In this document: positions 1 to 8,027 of the stretch, piece after piece
Position numbering within the stretch: the stretch's first letter is position 1
Layout of the letters: each line of letters opens with the position of its first letter
Origin: CAVTWJ01 sp964525605
Lineage (GTDB): Bacteria; Oederibacteriota; Muellerivitia; Muellerivitales; Muellerivitaceae
NCBI GenBank assembly: GCA_964525605.1
Contig: CAZGKT010000006.1
Coordinates: 62,001-126,000, forward strand
Reading direction: 5' to 3'
Length of the DNA stretch: 64,000 bases
The notes under the pieces: generated by a model
Databases searched by the model: none
The model's input: the letters and a program-made list of their open reading frames with translations, nothing else
What the model was told of the DNA's origin: nothing
Made by a program: the position numbers and the translations under genes

Positions 1-2181
1 TTCCTGGGCCAAGCCTATTTCGACAACGATCTGCTGGCCCAATTCGGGCCCTGGCGGGCCTTTTTAAGGAACCAGCTTCTGGAGGGGCATTTTCCCCTCT
101 GGAATCCCTATCTATTGGGCGGGTGCCCCTTTCTGGCCGACCCGCAAAACATGATCTTTTATCCCCTGAATTGGTTGACCCTTCTTTTCCCCGTAGCCCA
201 GGGCTTGAGCGTCTTTTTTTGCCTGCATCTTTTCTTAAGCTTCCTCGGAATGGACTTTCTTTTGAAGGGATTCGGTCTGACCCCCTCGTCCCGTTTCGCG
301 GGAGCCCTGGTTTACGGATTCTCGAATTTCTTCTGGCTTGAGATCATCCACCCCCCGGTGCTGGCGGCCTTCGCCCTGTTGCCTTGGATGTTCGGCAGCC
401 TGCACCGATGGGCCGAAACCCTTTCGCGAAAATGGGCCTTTTTCAGCGGGCTCTCTTTCGCTTTTCTTTTTCTTTGCGGGAGCCCCCAGGTTTCGATCGG
501 GGCTTTTTACGGCGGATGGGTTTTCTTTTTTTACTCGCTTTGGAAAAACCGAACAGCGGAAAAGCCGTTCTCCTTTCCGAAATTCATTTATTCCCTTATC
601 GGGGTTTTATGGGGCGCCCTGCCGCTCCTGGCGCAATTGATCCCGACCCTGGAATTTTCAAAACTTACCGACCGGGGGGCGGGAATTCCCTGGGACCAAC
701 TGAAGCATTCGCTTTCCCTGAACCCGGCGACCCTTTATCAATTATTCCTGCCGCGCATCCAACTTCCGGAAAGCGTCAGCCTGGCGGAGGCCGTCCAATA
801 CCGGGACGGACCCGAAGACCTGGCCACCAATTTCCTCGGGCTCTGGGCTTTCGCGGGGGTATGGACCCCCCTGCTGGCCCTGGGGGCCTGGGCGGGTTCA
901 TCCCGCAAAAAAACCGCATTTTGGTTTTTATTCGCCGGAGCGGGCCTGGTGTTGTGCCTGGGCCAGTTCACGCCCCTGTACCGTTGGATCTTTCTCACCC
1001 TGCCCGGGTTTTCCATTATTCGAGTGGCTTATCGGTATGTCTTCCTGTTCGTCCTGGCTGTGAGTGTTTTGGCGGCCTGGGGATGGGAATCTTTCTTCCA
1101 GGAAACTCCCGTTCCTTCCAGGGGACGGATCTCAATAATTCTGCCCTGGATCTACGGCGTGTTATTGCTGCTATTCGCTCTGGTTCGCCCCTCCTTCAAT
1201 TGGCGTGAACTATTAGGATTGGGTCTGGGTCTTTTGGTTCTAGCTTTGCGGGAGATCCGTTCGGGAGGAGCCAAGGCCAAAAAGATTCTGGCCCTTTCGG
1301 CCCTGGGCTTGCCGCTTTTTTTGAACGCCTGGGGCAACTACCAGCCGGGTCCCGCGTCCAATTTCGACTTTGAAAAAAACTCGATGAGTTTGACCGCCTG
1401 GGGACAGGGCCTCTCGCCCCGCAGGGTTTTCTTTGATAACACCCATATGTATTACCCGATCCAGGTGGACGGAAATAAATACATCCTCAATTACCCCCAG
1501 AACGCGGCGGCCTCACTGGGAATCAAGGATATCGGCGGTTATAACCCGTTGGTCCTTCAAGCCAAAACGGACCTGGGCAGCCTACCTTTTCACCTGGTCG
1601 CGAGGTTAGGCGCCATCGGGGGATGGGTGAGCGGAGTGGATCAAGGGCCCGTCCCCGGATTCGATATGAAAAAAGAACCTCCTTTTAACCTGCTCACCGC
1701 GTCCCATGTGCCTCCTTATGTTTTCGCCCCGAGGTTCGTGATTTCGGTGATGGACCCCAAGACTTCCCTCGATCTATTGCGGGAACCGGGGTTTGATCCC
1801 GATCAAACCGCCGTGCTTCTCTCGCCCCCGCCATTAAGTTTTACCCTGGGTGATGACGCTCCCTTCCTGACTTATCAAATCACGCGGGATGAACCCGACC
1901 ATCAAACCTTTGGGGTCGCGGTTTCCCGGCCCTGCGTCGCGGTTTTTTGTGAAACCAACTATCCTGGCTGGAAGGCCTGGGTGGACGGCAAACCGTCACC
2001 CCTCCTGACCGCCGACCATCTGCTTCGGGCCCTGGCCCTGGAAGGAGGTTCCCACCGGGTGGAATTTCGTTTCGAGCCTTTTTGGTGGTCGTGGACGGTG
2101 GGGGGCCTCGCCTTCTGGACCTTCCTGACCGCCCTGCTGGGACTTCTCAGATGGAAGAATCCTTCCCGCCCCATCGCCTGA
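1..2181 (+). CDS. YfhO-type polytopic membrane protein (5' end outside window)
   Basis: The frame is open from base 1, so the gene begins upstream and only its last 726 residues are seen. Many hydrophobic helices are followed by a soluble C-terminal part that ends in a last membrane segment. The N-terminal words 'FPLWNPYLLGGCPFLADP' and the C-terminal 'TNYPGWKAWVDGKP' are hallmarks of the YfhO family, predicted GT-C-like glycosyltransferases of the cytoplasmic membrane. YfhO proteins modify cell-surface polymers in Gram-positive bacteria; the substrate here is unknown. Two more family members lie at 3173-5698 and 18017-20101. dapF-like starts 82 bp downstream behind its own promoter. Family assignment is fairly sure; substrate cannot be inferred. 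Confidence 0.75.
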   Translation, partial: FLGQAYFDNDLLAQFGPWRAFLRNQLLEGHFPLWNPYLLGGCPFLADPQNMIFYPLNWLTLLFPVAQGLSVFFCLHLFLSFLGMDFLLKGFGLTPSSRFAGALVYGFSNFFWLEIIHPPVLAAFALLPWMFGSLHRWAETLSRKWAFFSGLSFAFLFLCGSPQVSIGAFYGGWVFFFYSLWKNRTAEKPFSFPKFIYSLIGVLWGALPLLAQLIPTLEFSKLTDRGAGIPWDQLKHSLSLNPATLYQLFLPRIQLPESVSLAEAVQYRDGPEDLATNFLGLWAFAGVWTPLLALGAWAGSSRKKTAFWFLFAGAGLVLCLGQFTPLYRWIFLTLPGFSIIRVAYRYVFLFVLAVSVLAAWGWESFFQETPVPSRGRISIILPWIYGVLLLLFALVRPSFNWRELLGLGLGLLVLALREIRSGGAKAKKILALSALGLPLFLNAWGNYQPGPASNFDFEKNSMSLTAWGQGLSPRRVFFDNTHMYYPIQVDGNKYILNYPQNAAASLGIKDIGGYNPLVLQAKTDLGSLPFHLVARLGAIGGWVSGVDQGPVPGFDMKKEPPFNLLTASHVPPYVFAPRFVISVMDPKTSLDLLREPGFDPDQTAVLLSPPPLSFTLGDDAPFLTYQITRDEPDHQTFGVAVSRPCVAVFCETNYPGWKAWVDGKPSPLLTADHLLRALALEGGSHRVEFRFEPFWWSWTVGGLAFWTFLTALLGLLRWKNPSRPIA

Positions 2182-2203
2182 AAGGCAGAAGGGCCCAGGT
2201 GGT

Positions 2204-2231
2204 TTAACTGCGGGTTTCGATTCATTACAAT
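2204..2231 (+). promoter_or_regulatory. Probable sigma70-type promoter of the dapF-like gene
   Basis: TTAACT (2204-2209) is followed after 16 bp by TACAAT (2226-2231), about 32 bp before the ATG at 2264. An AGGA ribosome-binding site lies in between. This is a pattern match only. Confidence 0.4.
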
Positions 2232-2263
2232 GGCCCCATTCCAAACCACAGGAAAAAATAAAC

Positions 2264-3172
2264 ATGCTCACTCAAAACCAATTCGTCCGGTCCCATGGCC
2301 TGGGCAACGACTATCTGGTGATGGACCCCGCCCAACTCTCTTTCAAGCTGACCCCCGAAAACATCATCCGTGTCTGCAACCGTAATACGGGCGTGGGTTC
2401 GGACGGCATCCTGGCCCTGGAGCCGTCGGATAACTCCCAGGCCAAACTGCGCATCTATAACCCGGATGGGAGCGAAGCTGAAAAAAGCGGCAATGGCTTG
2501 AGAATTTTCTGCAAATTCCTCTTTGAGCACGGCTATACGGATAAAACCCTTTTTCAGGTTGAGACCGCGGGGGGCAAGGTCCAGGCCCAGCTCCACCTGG
2601 TGGTGGGTAAGGCCGTGGCTGTCACGGTTGAAATGGGTCAAGCCAGCTTTGAAGCCAATAAAATTCCGGTGAAAAACTGCGTCGGGGAGGTCGTTCATTT
2701 TCCCCTGCCCTTGACCATCCCCCCCGAGGCGGGAGGATTGAAGATCAAGACGCTCGAAGTGACCTGCGTCACGGTCGGCAATCCCCACTGCGTCGTTTTT
2801 TTCGAGTCGCTCAAGGAAGCCGAGGAGGAAATTCACCGCCTGGGTCCCCTTTTGGAAAACTACCCCGCCTTTCCCAACCGCAGCAATGTGCAGTTCGTGA
2901 AGGTGGACAACGAAAAGGAAATCACCATCCGTATCTGGGAAAGGGGGGCGGGCTACACCCTGGCTTCCGGCTCTTCCTCCTGCGCGGCGGCGGCGGCCTG
3001 CGTGAAAACCGGACGCACGGGAAGGGACCTGACCGTCCATATGCCGGGCGGCGACCTTTCCCTGAAGGTGAGCGAAAACTTCGACCTGACCATGAGGGGA
3101 CCGGTGGAGGAAATCTGCGTGGGAAAAATCACCGGAGAATTGCTGGAGTTTCTGGAAAGTCATTCCAAATAG
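2264..3172 (+). CDS. Diaminopimelate epimerase homologue with both catalytic Cys replaced by Ser
   Basis: 302 residues, slightly longer than E. coli DapF (274). Family motifs are clear: 'HGLGNDYLVMD' at the N terminus, 'VGSDGIL', 'NPDGSEAE', 'GNPHCVVF' and 'ERGAGYT'. Bona fide DapF uses two cysteines as acid and base, in 'CGNG' and 'CGSG'. Here these are Ser75 ('EKSGNGLRIF') and Ser235 ('LASGSSSC'). The fold should be kept, but classical two-cysteine racemisation of LL- to meso-diaminopimelate is doubtful. It could be a Ser/Ser subfamily acting on another amino acid, or a slow enzyme. The next gene starts directly after the stop codon, so the two are co-transcribed. No gene symbol is given because function is uncertain. 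Confidence 0.8.
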   Translation: MLTQNQFVRSHGLGNDYLVMDPAQLSFKLTPENIIRVCNRNTGVGSDGILALEPSDNSQAKLRIYNPDGSEAEKSGNGLRIFCKFLFEHGYTDKTLFQVETAGGKVQAQLHLVVGKAVAVTVEMGQASFEANKIPVKNCVGEVVHFPLPLTIPPEAGGLKIKTLEVTCVTVGNPHCVVFFESLKEAEEEIHRLGPLLENYPAFPNRSNVQFVKVDNEKEITIRIWERGAGYTLASGSSSCAAAAACVKTGRTGRDLTVHMPGGDLSLKVSENFDLTMRGPVEEICVGKITGELLEFLESHSK

Positions 3173-5698
3173 ATGCCTGATCTACCGTTGAAACCGATGG
3201 AAACACCCCCCCACGGTTTCTGGCGACGAGAAGGTTGGCCCCTCTTGGTTTTGTTGTTTTCCTTCCTGCTTTTCTTTAAAAACTGGAACCATCCCTTCAA
3301 CCAGTTTTTCCTTTCCTTGGATTTGAGTGTCCTTTACGAACCGGTTTACTTTTGGGTTCACCAACACCTGCTGGACGGCAAACTGCCCCTGATCTGCGAT
3401 AACGCCATGCACGGGGCTCCCATCGCCGCCTATTCGATGGCCGGAGTCCTATCCCCCGCCCTCTGGCTGTTTCATTGGGTGTCCTCATCCTTCACCTTCG
3501 TTTTCAACCTGCTTTTCCTGGCCCCTCAGATGATTTATTTGACCGGCGCCTATTTCCTGGGTCGCAAGTTGAACCTATCTCGGTCGGCTTCCCTGCTATT
3601 GGCCTTCTTCTGGGCCTACAACGGCCACCAGATGGCCCAATTGGACCACCTGAACGTGGCCTGGGCCCACGCTTTTTTCCCCTGGGCTTTCCTGGCCCTT
3701 TTGGTTTATTTGGATTGTGGAGAGGTTTTTTGGCTTCTTCTTTCGTCCCTGCTCATGGGGCTGAACCTGTTTTCGGGCCACCCCCAGGTCTTTTTCATGG
3801 AGTGCCTTTTCTTTCTCTTTTGGGCCCTGTTTTCAAACTCCTATTCCTTCAAGAAAAGATTGGCCGCGACCGCGCTGATGGGTTTGGGGGCACTAATCGT
3901 CGCTTCGCCTCTCATTCTCTTTACCGGCGAATGCCTTTGGGGAGATTTCCAAACCCATTGGAGCGCCATCGACCGTTTCTATCATTCTTGGACTCCATTG
4001 AACTTCATGACCTTGATTTATCCCTGGTTCTTCGGGAAGACCCAGTTCGACCGGATAGGCGCGGATTATTGGTGGCAATACCAATTCGTCGAGATGCAGG
4101 TGGCCTTCTCGATTGTTGGCCTCTTTTTCATCCTTTATTTCTTTCTTAGGAAAAGCGCCGACCGGAAATGGATAACGCTTACTTTTCTTTTCGCCCTGTT
4201 CATGGCCATGGGCAAATTCGCCTTCGTTTATTCCCTCATTCAATCCCTTCCCATCTTTTCGTTCTTTCGGGACCCGGCCCGGTACTGGTTTTTGGCCACT
4301 TGGGTTTTGGGGTTAGGAGCCGCGTTCGGGTGGGACCAATGGTTTGGGGATGAGAAAAATCCGGGCAAGAAAATGGCCCTGTGTTTGGCTGGAATAACCA
4401 TCGGAATTCCCATCCTCGCCCTGGTCTTAAGAGTCTGGGCTTGGGATTGGCTGGTCAAAATGGCTTCTTATTTGGCCTCACACCTCATCGCGAGTGACGC
4501 GGAGCACCCTCAACCCTTGACCTTTTATTTGGCCCAGGTCCCCGTCAAATTGAAGGTTTTGTTTTTCAATTTGGACCCCACCCTACCCCGGGTCTTTTTG
4601 CCTATTTTATTTTCATGCGGAATGTTAACGGCGGTTTTAACCCGAAATAAGTGGAATTCCAACTGGTTGAAAGTTTTCCTGCTTCTTTTGATCATTGCCG
4701 ATCTTTTTGTGTTCCGCATGCCCCTGGGAAACGCCTTTTACAAACCATCGGACATCACCCCGCCCAAGGTTCCCGCGCCCCAAAACCGGTCCCTCACCCT
4801 GCTTCAAAACAACGTTTCCCCCCTACCCGGCCAATACGGAGAAATGGCTTATCCCAACATGAACCTTATGTTTGACCGCCCCAATCTGGTCTTTGACGCC
4901 AATCCGATCCCCAGACGCTACGCCGACCTTTGGGCAAAGCTGGGATGGTTTTCGTGGGTGTATAAGGACAGGGACCCAATTGGTTTTTCACATTATGTCA
5001 GACTTCTTAAAACGTTGGGAATTGATCAGATTGTTTCGGATGCTCCCCTTAAACTTCCCAAACCATTCGTTACAATCCAAAAACATTATCCTTTTACATA
5101 TGGATTAGATTCCGTAAATCCAAAAGCTTACATTCCCCAAATGGAAATAAGAGAAGGAAACATTAATTTCCAAACAGGAAAAACAACAGAAAGAAAAATA
5201 GAATCCCATGAACCAAAATTGGTTATTTCCAAATGGGATGAAACGCGAATTTCTTTATTCGCCATTGGGGAGAAACTAACTTTTTCTATTGATGATGATC
5301 CAGGAACCACAAGCGATTTTGTTCTTCAGAAGACTTATCTCCCGGGTTGGAATGCTAAGGGCAACGGAATTGGCGAAAAACTAACTTTTTCCACCGATGA
5401 TCCAAGAACGACAAGCGTTTTGGTACTACAGAAAACTTATCTTCCGGGTTGGAACGCTAAGATCAACGGACATAGAGTTGCAATAAAACAGGGTCGAAAT
5501 GTATTAGCTACCACCGTCCCATTAGAAGAGGAAGAATACTGGAAAAACTTTGAAGTATTGATGTCCATTCCTTTGGAGATAGGAAATAACCAAGTGGAGC
5601 TAAATTTTGAACCCGCCGGACTCCGCCTTGGTTTCTTCCTGTTTTTTGGCTTTTTCAGCGCCTTTACCTTCTTCTTATTTCGTTCTCGGCTGTCTTGA
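3173..5698 (+). CDS. YfhO-type polytopic membrane protein, 841 aa
   Basis: Second YfhO-family protein: about a dozen hydrophobic helices, then a soluble C-terminal domain with 'TYLPGWNAK' and a final membrane helix. Likely a GT-C-like enzyme or flippase-associated protein of the inner membrane. The ATG follows the dapF-like stop without a gap and no separate SD is evident, so translation is probably coupled. From about 5000 to 5620 the sequence becomes markedly AT-rich compared with the first 1.8 kb, and inside this stretch a segment of about 35 codons is duplicated in tandem (5264-5368 and 5369-5470). The copies differ at third positions and by one codon, so the duplication is not very recent. 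Function beyond family is unknown. Confidence 0.75.
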   Translation: MPDLPLKPMETPPHGFWRREGWPLLVLLFSFLLFFKNWNHPFNQFFLSLDLSVLYEPVYFWVHQHLLDGKLPLICDNAMHGAPIAAYSMAGVLSPALWLFHWVSSSFTFVFNLLFLAPQMIYLTGAYFLGRKLNLSRSASLLLAFFWAYNGHQMAQLDHLNVAWAHAFFPWAFLALLVYLDCGEVFWLLLSSLLMGLNLFSGHPQVFFMECLFFLFWALFSNSYSFKKRLAATALMGLGALIVASPLILFTGECLWGDFQTHWSAIDRFYHSWTPLNFMTLIYPWFFGKTQFDRIGADYWWQYQFVEMQVAFSIVGLFFILYFFLRKSADRKWITLTFLFALFMAMGKFAFVYSLIQSLPIFSFFRDPARYWFLATWVLGLGAAFGWDQWFGDEKNPGKKMALCLAGITIGIPILALVLRVWAWDWLVKMASYLASHLIASDAEHPQPLTFYLAQVPVKLKVLFFNLDPTLPRVFLPILFSCGMLTAVLTRNKWNSNWLKVFLLLLIIADLFVFRMPLGNAFYKPSDITPPKVPAPQNRSLTLLQNNVSPLPGQYGEMAYPNMNLMFDRPNLVFDANPIPRRYADLWAKLGWFSWVYKDRDPIGFSHYVRLLKTLGIDQIVSDAPLKLPKPFVTIQKHYPFTYGLDSVNPKAYIPQMEIREGNINFQTGKTTERKIESHEPKLVISKWDETRISLFAIGEKLTFSIDDDPGTTSDFVLQKTYLPGWNAKGNGIGEKLTFSTDDPRTTSVLVLQKTYLPGWNAKINGHRVAIKQGRNVLATTVPLEEEEYWKNFEVLMSIPLEIGNNQVELNFEPAGLRLGFFLFFGFFSAFTFFLFRSRLS
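5264..5470 (+). repeat. In-frame tandem duplication within the YfhO C-terminal domain
   Basis: Copy 1 (105 bp, 5264-5368) and copy 2 (102 bp, 5369-5470) both encode a unit beginning 'IGEKLTFS' and ending 'YLPGWNAKxNG'. Copy 2 lacks one Asp codon. The unit contains the conserved 'PGW' motif that normally occurs once in the family. Confidence 0.9.
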
Positions 5699-5723
5699 GT
5701 CGGTTTTCCCCAAAGCCTACAAT
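5695..5723 (+). promoter_or_regulatory. Probable promoter of ilvD
   Basis: TTGAGT (5695-5700), a 17-bp spacer and TACAAT (5718-5723) form a good sigma70 match. It overlaps the end of the upstream yfhO-like gene and lies 37 bp before the chosen GTG start of ilvD. Confidence 0.5.
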
Positions 5724-5759
5724 GCCGTCACTTCACCCCACCTTCGAAGGGAGTTATCC

Positions 5760-7451
5760 GTGAAAAAAATCGATCTCAAGCACCGCTCCAACATCATGAC
5801 CGAGGGAGACAAGCGCGCCCCCAACCGGGCCATGCTCCGCGCCGTCGGATTTCAGGACGAGGATTTCAAGAAACCCATCGTGGGCGTTTCTTCCTCCTGG
5901 AGCGAAGTCACTCCCTGCAATATCCACTTGAACGAACTGGCCGAAAGGGCCAAGCGGGGTGTTACTTCCGCCGGGGGGGTGGGCCAGATGTTCGGCACCA
6001 TCACCGTGGCCGACGGCATCGCCATGGGACACGAGGGGATGAAATTCTCGCTCGTCTCGCGCGAAGTCATCGCCGATTCCATCGAGGTCGTAGCTTCCGC
6101 CGAACGCATGGACGCTTTGGTGTCCATCGGCGGCTGCGACAAGAACATGCCCGGCTGCCTGATGGCCATGGGCCGGTTAAACATCCCCGCGGTTTTCGTT
6201 TATGGGGGAACCATCCTGCCGGGCAAATGCGACGGCAAGGATATCGACATCGTCTCGGTGTTCGAGGCGGTGGGCAAGCATTCCTCCGGCCAGATCGACC
6301 GGAACAAGCTGGATGAAATCGAGAAAAACGCCTGTCCCGGCCCCGGTTCCTGCGGCGGCATGTACACGGCCAATACCATGGCTTCCGCCATCGAAGCTAT
6401 GGGGATGGCCCTGCCCCACGACTCCTGCCAGCCCGCGGTCGGCGAACCCAAGCGCCTGATATGCGAAAGGGCCGGCCAAGCGGCTGTGGAACTCCTTCGA
6501 AAAGGCATCCGCCCCAGCGACATCATGACGAAGAAGGCCTTTGAGAATGCCATCGCGGTGGTCATGGCCCTGGGCGGGTCCACGAACGCGGTCTTGCACC
6601 TGATCGCCATCGCCAAGAGCATCGGAGTGAAGCTGACCATCGATGATTTCGACCGCATCAGCCGGAAGGTTCCCCACTTGGCTGATTTGAAACCCAGCGG
6701 CAAGTATGTGGCCGCGGATTTGGATCGTATCGGCGGAATCCCGGCGGTCATGAAATTGCTCATGGAAGCCAAACTGATTCACGGGGACTGCCTCACCGTG
6801 ACCGGAAAAACCGTGAAGGAAAATCTCGATCTGGCCCAACCCCTTTCGAAAAACCAGACCCTCATTCACAGCTTAAAGGCGCCTCTCTACCCTACCGGCC
6901 CCATGGTGATCATGCGGGGCAACTTGGCCCCCGAGGGCGCGGTCGCCAAGATCTCAGGCTTGAAAGTCATCACCCAAACCGGCCCTGCCAAGGTTTACGA
7001 CGGGGAAGAGGCCGCCTTTGAGGCCATCGAAAAACACAAAATCAAGGCTGGCGACGTGGTGGTCATCCGCTACGAGGGTCCTAAGGGTGGCCCCGGTATG
7101 AGGGAAATGCTGGCCATCACCTCCGCTCTGGTAGGCCAGGGTTTGGGGGAAAAAGTGGGACTGATCACCGATGGTAGGTTCTCGGGAGGTACCCACGGTC
7201 TGGTGGTAGGCCATATCGCACCGGAAGCCCAGGTAGGGGGACCCATAGGGCTTATCAAGAACGGGGACAAAATCACGATTGACGCCGAGAAAAAGAAGCT
7301 GGAACTCCATGTGGGAGCGGCGGAATTGAAAAAACGCCGCAAAGCCTGGAAGCCTCGGCCCAACCCCTATCCCAAAGGCGTTTTAGCCAAATATGCCTAT
7401 TTGGTTTCCTCGGCGAGCGAGGGGGCCGTTACTGACGAGTTTGACTGCTGA
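5760..7451 (+). CDS. ilvD: Dihydroxy-acid dehydratase
   Basis: 563 residues, the usual length. It dehydrates 2,3-dihydroxy-isovalerate and 2,3-dihydroxy-3-methylvalerate to the 2-keto acids of valine and isoleucine synthesis, in the cytoplasm. The iron-sulfur cysteines are visible: Cys53 ('TPCN'), Cys126 ('GGCDKNMPGC') and Cys198 ('CPGPGSCGGMYTANT'). Asp127-Lys128 fit the magnesium-binding, carbamylated-lysine site. The frame is open further upstream into the yfhO-like gene, but the GTG at 5760 has an AAGGGAG ribosome-binding site 6 bp before it and gives the family's normal N terminus ('KKIDLKHRSN'). It has its own promoter and a strong terminator. No other branched-chain gene is nearby. Confidence 0.95.
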   Translation: MKKIDLKHRSNIMTEGDKRAPNRAMLRAVGFQDEDFKKPIVGVSSSWSEVTPCNIHLNELAERAKRGVTSAGGVGQMFGTITVADGIAMGHEGMKFSLVSREVIADSIEVVASAERMDALVSIGGCDKNMPGCLMAMGRLNIPAVFVYGGTILPGKCDGKDIDIVSVFEAVGKHSSGQIDRNKLDEIEKNACPGPGSCGGMYTANTMASAIEAMGMALPHDSCQPAVGEPKRLICERAGQAAVELLRKGIRPSDIMTKKAFENAIAVVMALGGSTNAVLHLIAIAKSIGVKLTIDDFDRISRKVPHLADLKPSGKYVAADLDRIGGIPAVMKLLMEAKLIHGDCLTVTGKTVKENLDLAQPLSKNQTLIHSLKAPLYPTGPMVIMRGNLAPEGAVAKISGLKVITQTGPAKVYDGEEAAFEAIEKHKIKAGDVVVIRYEGPKGGPGMREMLAITSALVGQGLGEKVGLITDGRFSGGTHGLVVGHIAPEAQVGGPIGLIKNGDKITIDAEKKKLELHVGAAELKKRRKAWKPRPNPYPKGVLAKYAYLVSSASEGAVTDEFDC

Positions 7452-7479
7452 TACTTAACCTAACCCCGTAAAATTGAAA

Positions 7480-7512
7480 AGCCGTCTTGGAAAGATCCAA
7501 GGCGGCTTTTTT
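7480..7512 (+). terminator. Rho-independent terminator of ilvD
   Basis: An 11-bp stem (AGCCGTCTTGG / CCAAGGCGGCT, one G-U pair) with a 6-base loop is followed directly by a run of T, 28 bp after the ilvD stop. Confidence 0.85.
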
Positions 7513-7569
7513 GTGGTTCTAAACTTTAGGGAAAACCTTTGCTCCAAGGGGAAAACAGCTCATCAAGGC

Positions 7570-7603
7570 AAAAAAAACGGGTGGACCCTTGCGGACCCAC
7601 CCG
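7570..7603 (-). terminator. Rho-independent terminator of the Lys/Ala-rich protein gene
   Basis: Read on the minus strand, a GC-rich hairpin (GGGTGGGTCC, loop GCAA, GGGTCCACCC) is followed by eight T. It lies about 55 bp beyond the stop of the gene at 7659-7892. Confidence 0.8.
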
Positions 7604-7658
7604 ATCACGAAAGTTTCAGGACAATGTCCCGAAACCTTAAACCAGCTTTAGGCCGAAA

Positions 7659-7892
7659 TTACTTGGCGGCCGGAGTAGCAGCCGGAGCAGTCGTATCAGC
7701 GGCGGCAGCGGCTTTCTTGGCCTTCTTAGCCTTCTTGGCTTTCTTGGCCTTCTTCATCGGAGCAGCGGCCGGAGCAGCAGCCGGGGTAACGGCAGCAGCC
7801 GGAGCGGAGGTAGTGGCAGCCTGATCAGCCAACACAACGCTCGTAACGCCCATGAACATCACAGCCATCAAAACGGCAAAGAAACGCTTCAT
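7659..7892 (-). CDS. Small secreted Lys/Ala-rich protein, 77 aa
   Basis: A Sec signal peptide (about residues 1-22, ending 'SVVLA') is followed by Ala/Pro-rich segments around a highly regular basic tract in which 'KKA' is repeated five times (about residues 47-61). The mature protein is therefore a short, exported, strongly cationic low-complexity peptide. An AAGGAGGG ribosome-binding site sits ideally before the ATG, and a strong terminator follows, so this is a real and probably highly expressed gene. A perfect hairpin lies in its leader (7912-7934). The tail resembles histone-H1-type or polyanion-binding tracts, but with export signals. Possible roles (binding lipopolysaccharide, polysaccharide or extracellular DNA) are guesses; I recognise no family. 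Confidence 0.75.
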   Translation of the reverse strand: MKRFFAVLMAVMFMGVTSVVLADQAATTSAPAAAVTPAAAPAAAPMKKAKKAKKAKKAKKAAAAADTTAPAATPAAK

Positions 7893-7911
7893 TAAAACCC
7901 TCCTTGAATTG

Positions 7912-7934
7912 AAACAGCGGATTCACCGCTGTTT
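7912..7934 (-). promoter_or_regulatory. Perfect hairpin in the leader of the Lys/Ala-rich protein
   Basis: AAACAGCGG (9 bp) is perfectly repeated in inverted orientation around a 5-base loop, a few bases upstream of the AAGGAGGG ribosome-binding site. On the minus strand no T run follows, so it is more likely an mRNA 5'-stabilising or translational control hairpin than a terminator. Confidence 0.5.
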
Positions 7935-8027
7935 TTGCGACCCACCTCATCGACCCATCAACACATTGAAATGACAGGCCAATTAAAGGCGGTATTTTAG
8001 GGCCTGTTTTTTGAATATTCAATGTTT

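Noticed and set aside
6177..6869. 230-codon minus-strand frame in ilvD, and the similar 372-codon frame opposite the DUF4143 gene (58240-59358)
   Set aside because: Antisense frames of GC-rich genes; the sense products have full family motifs.
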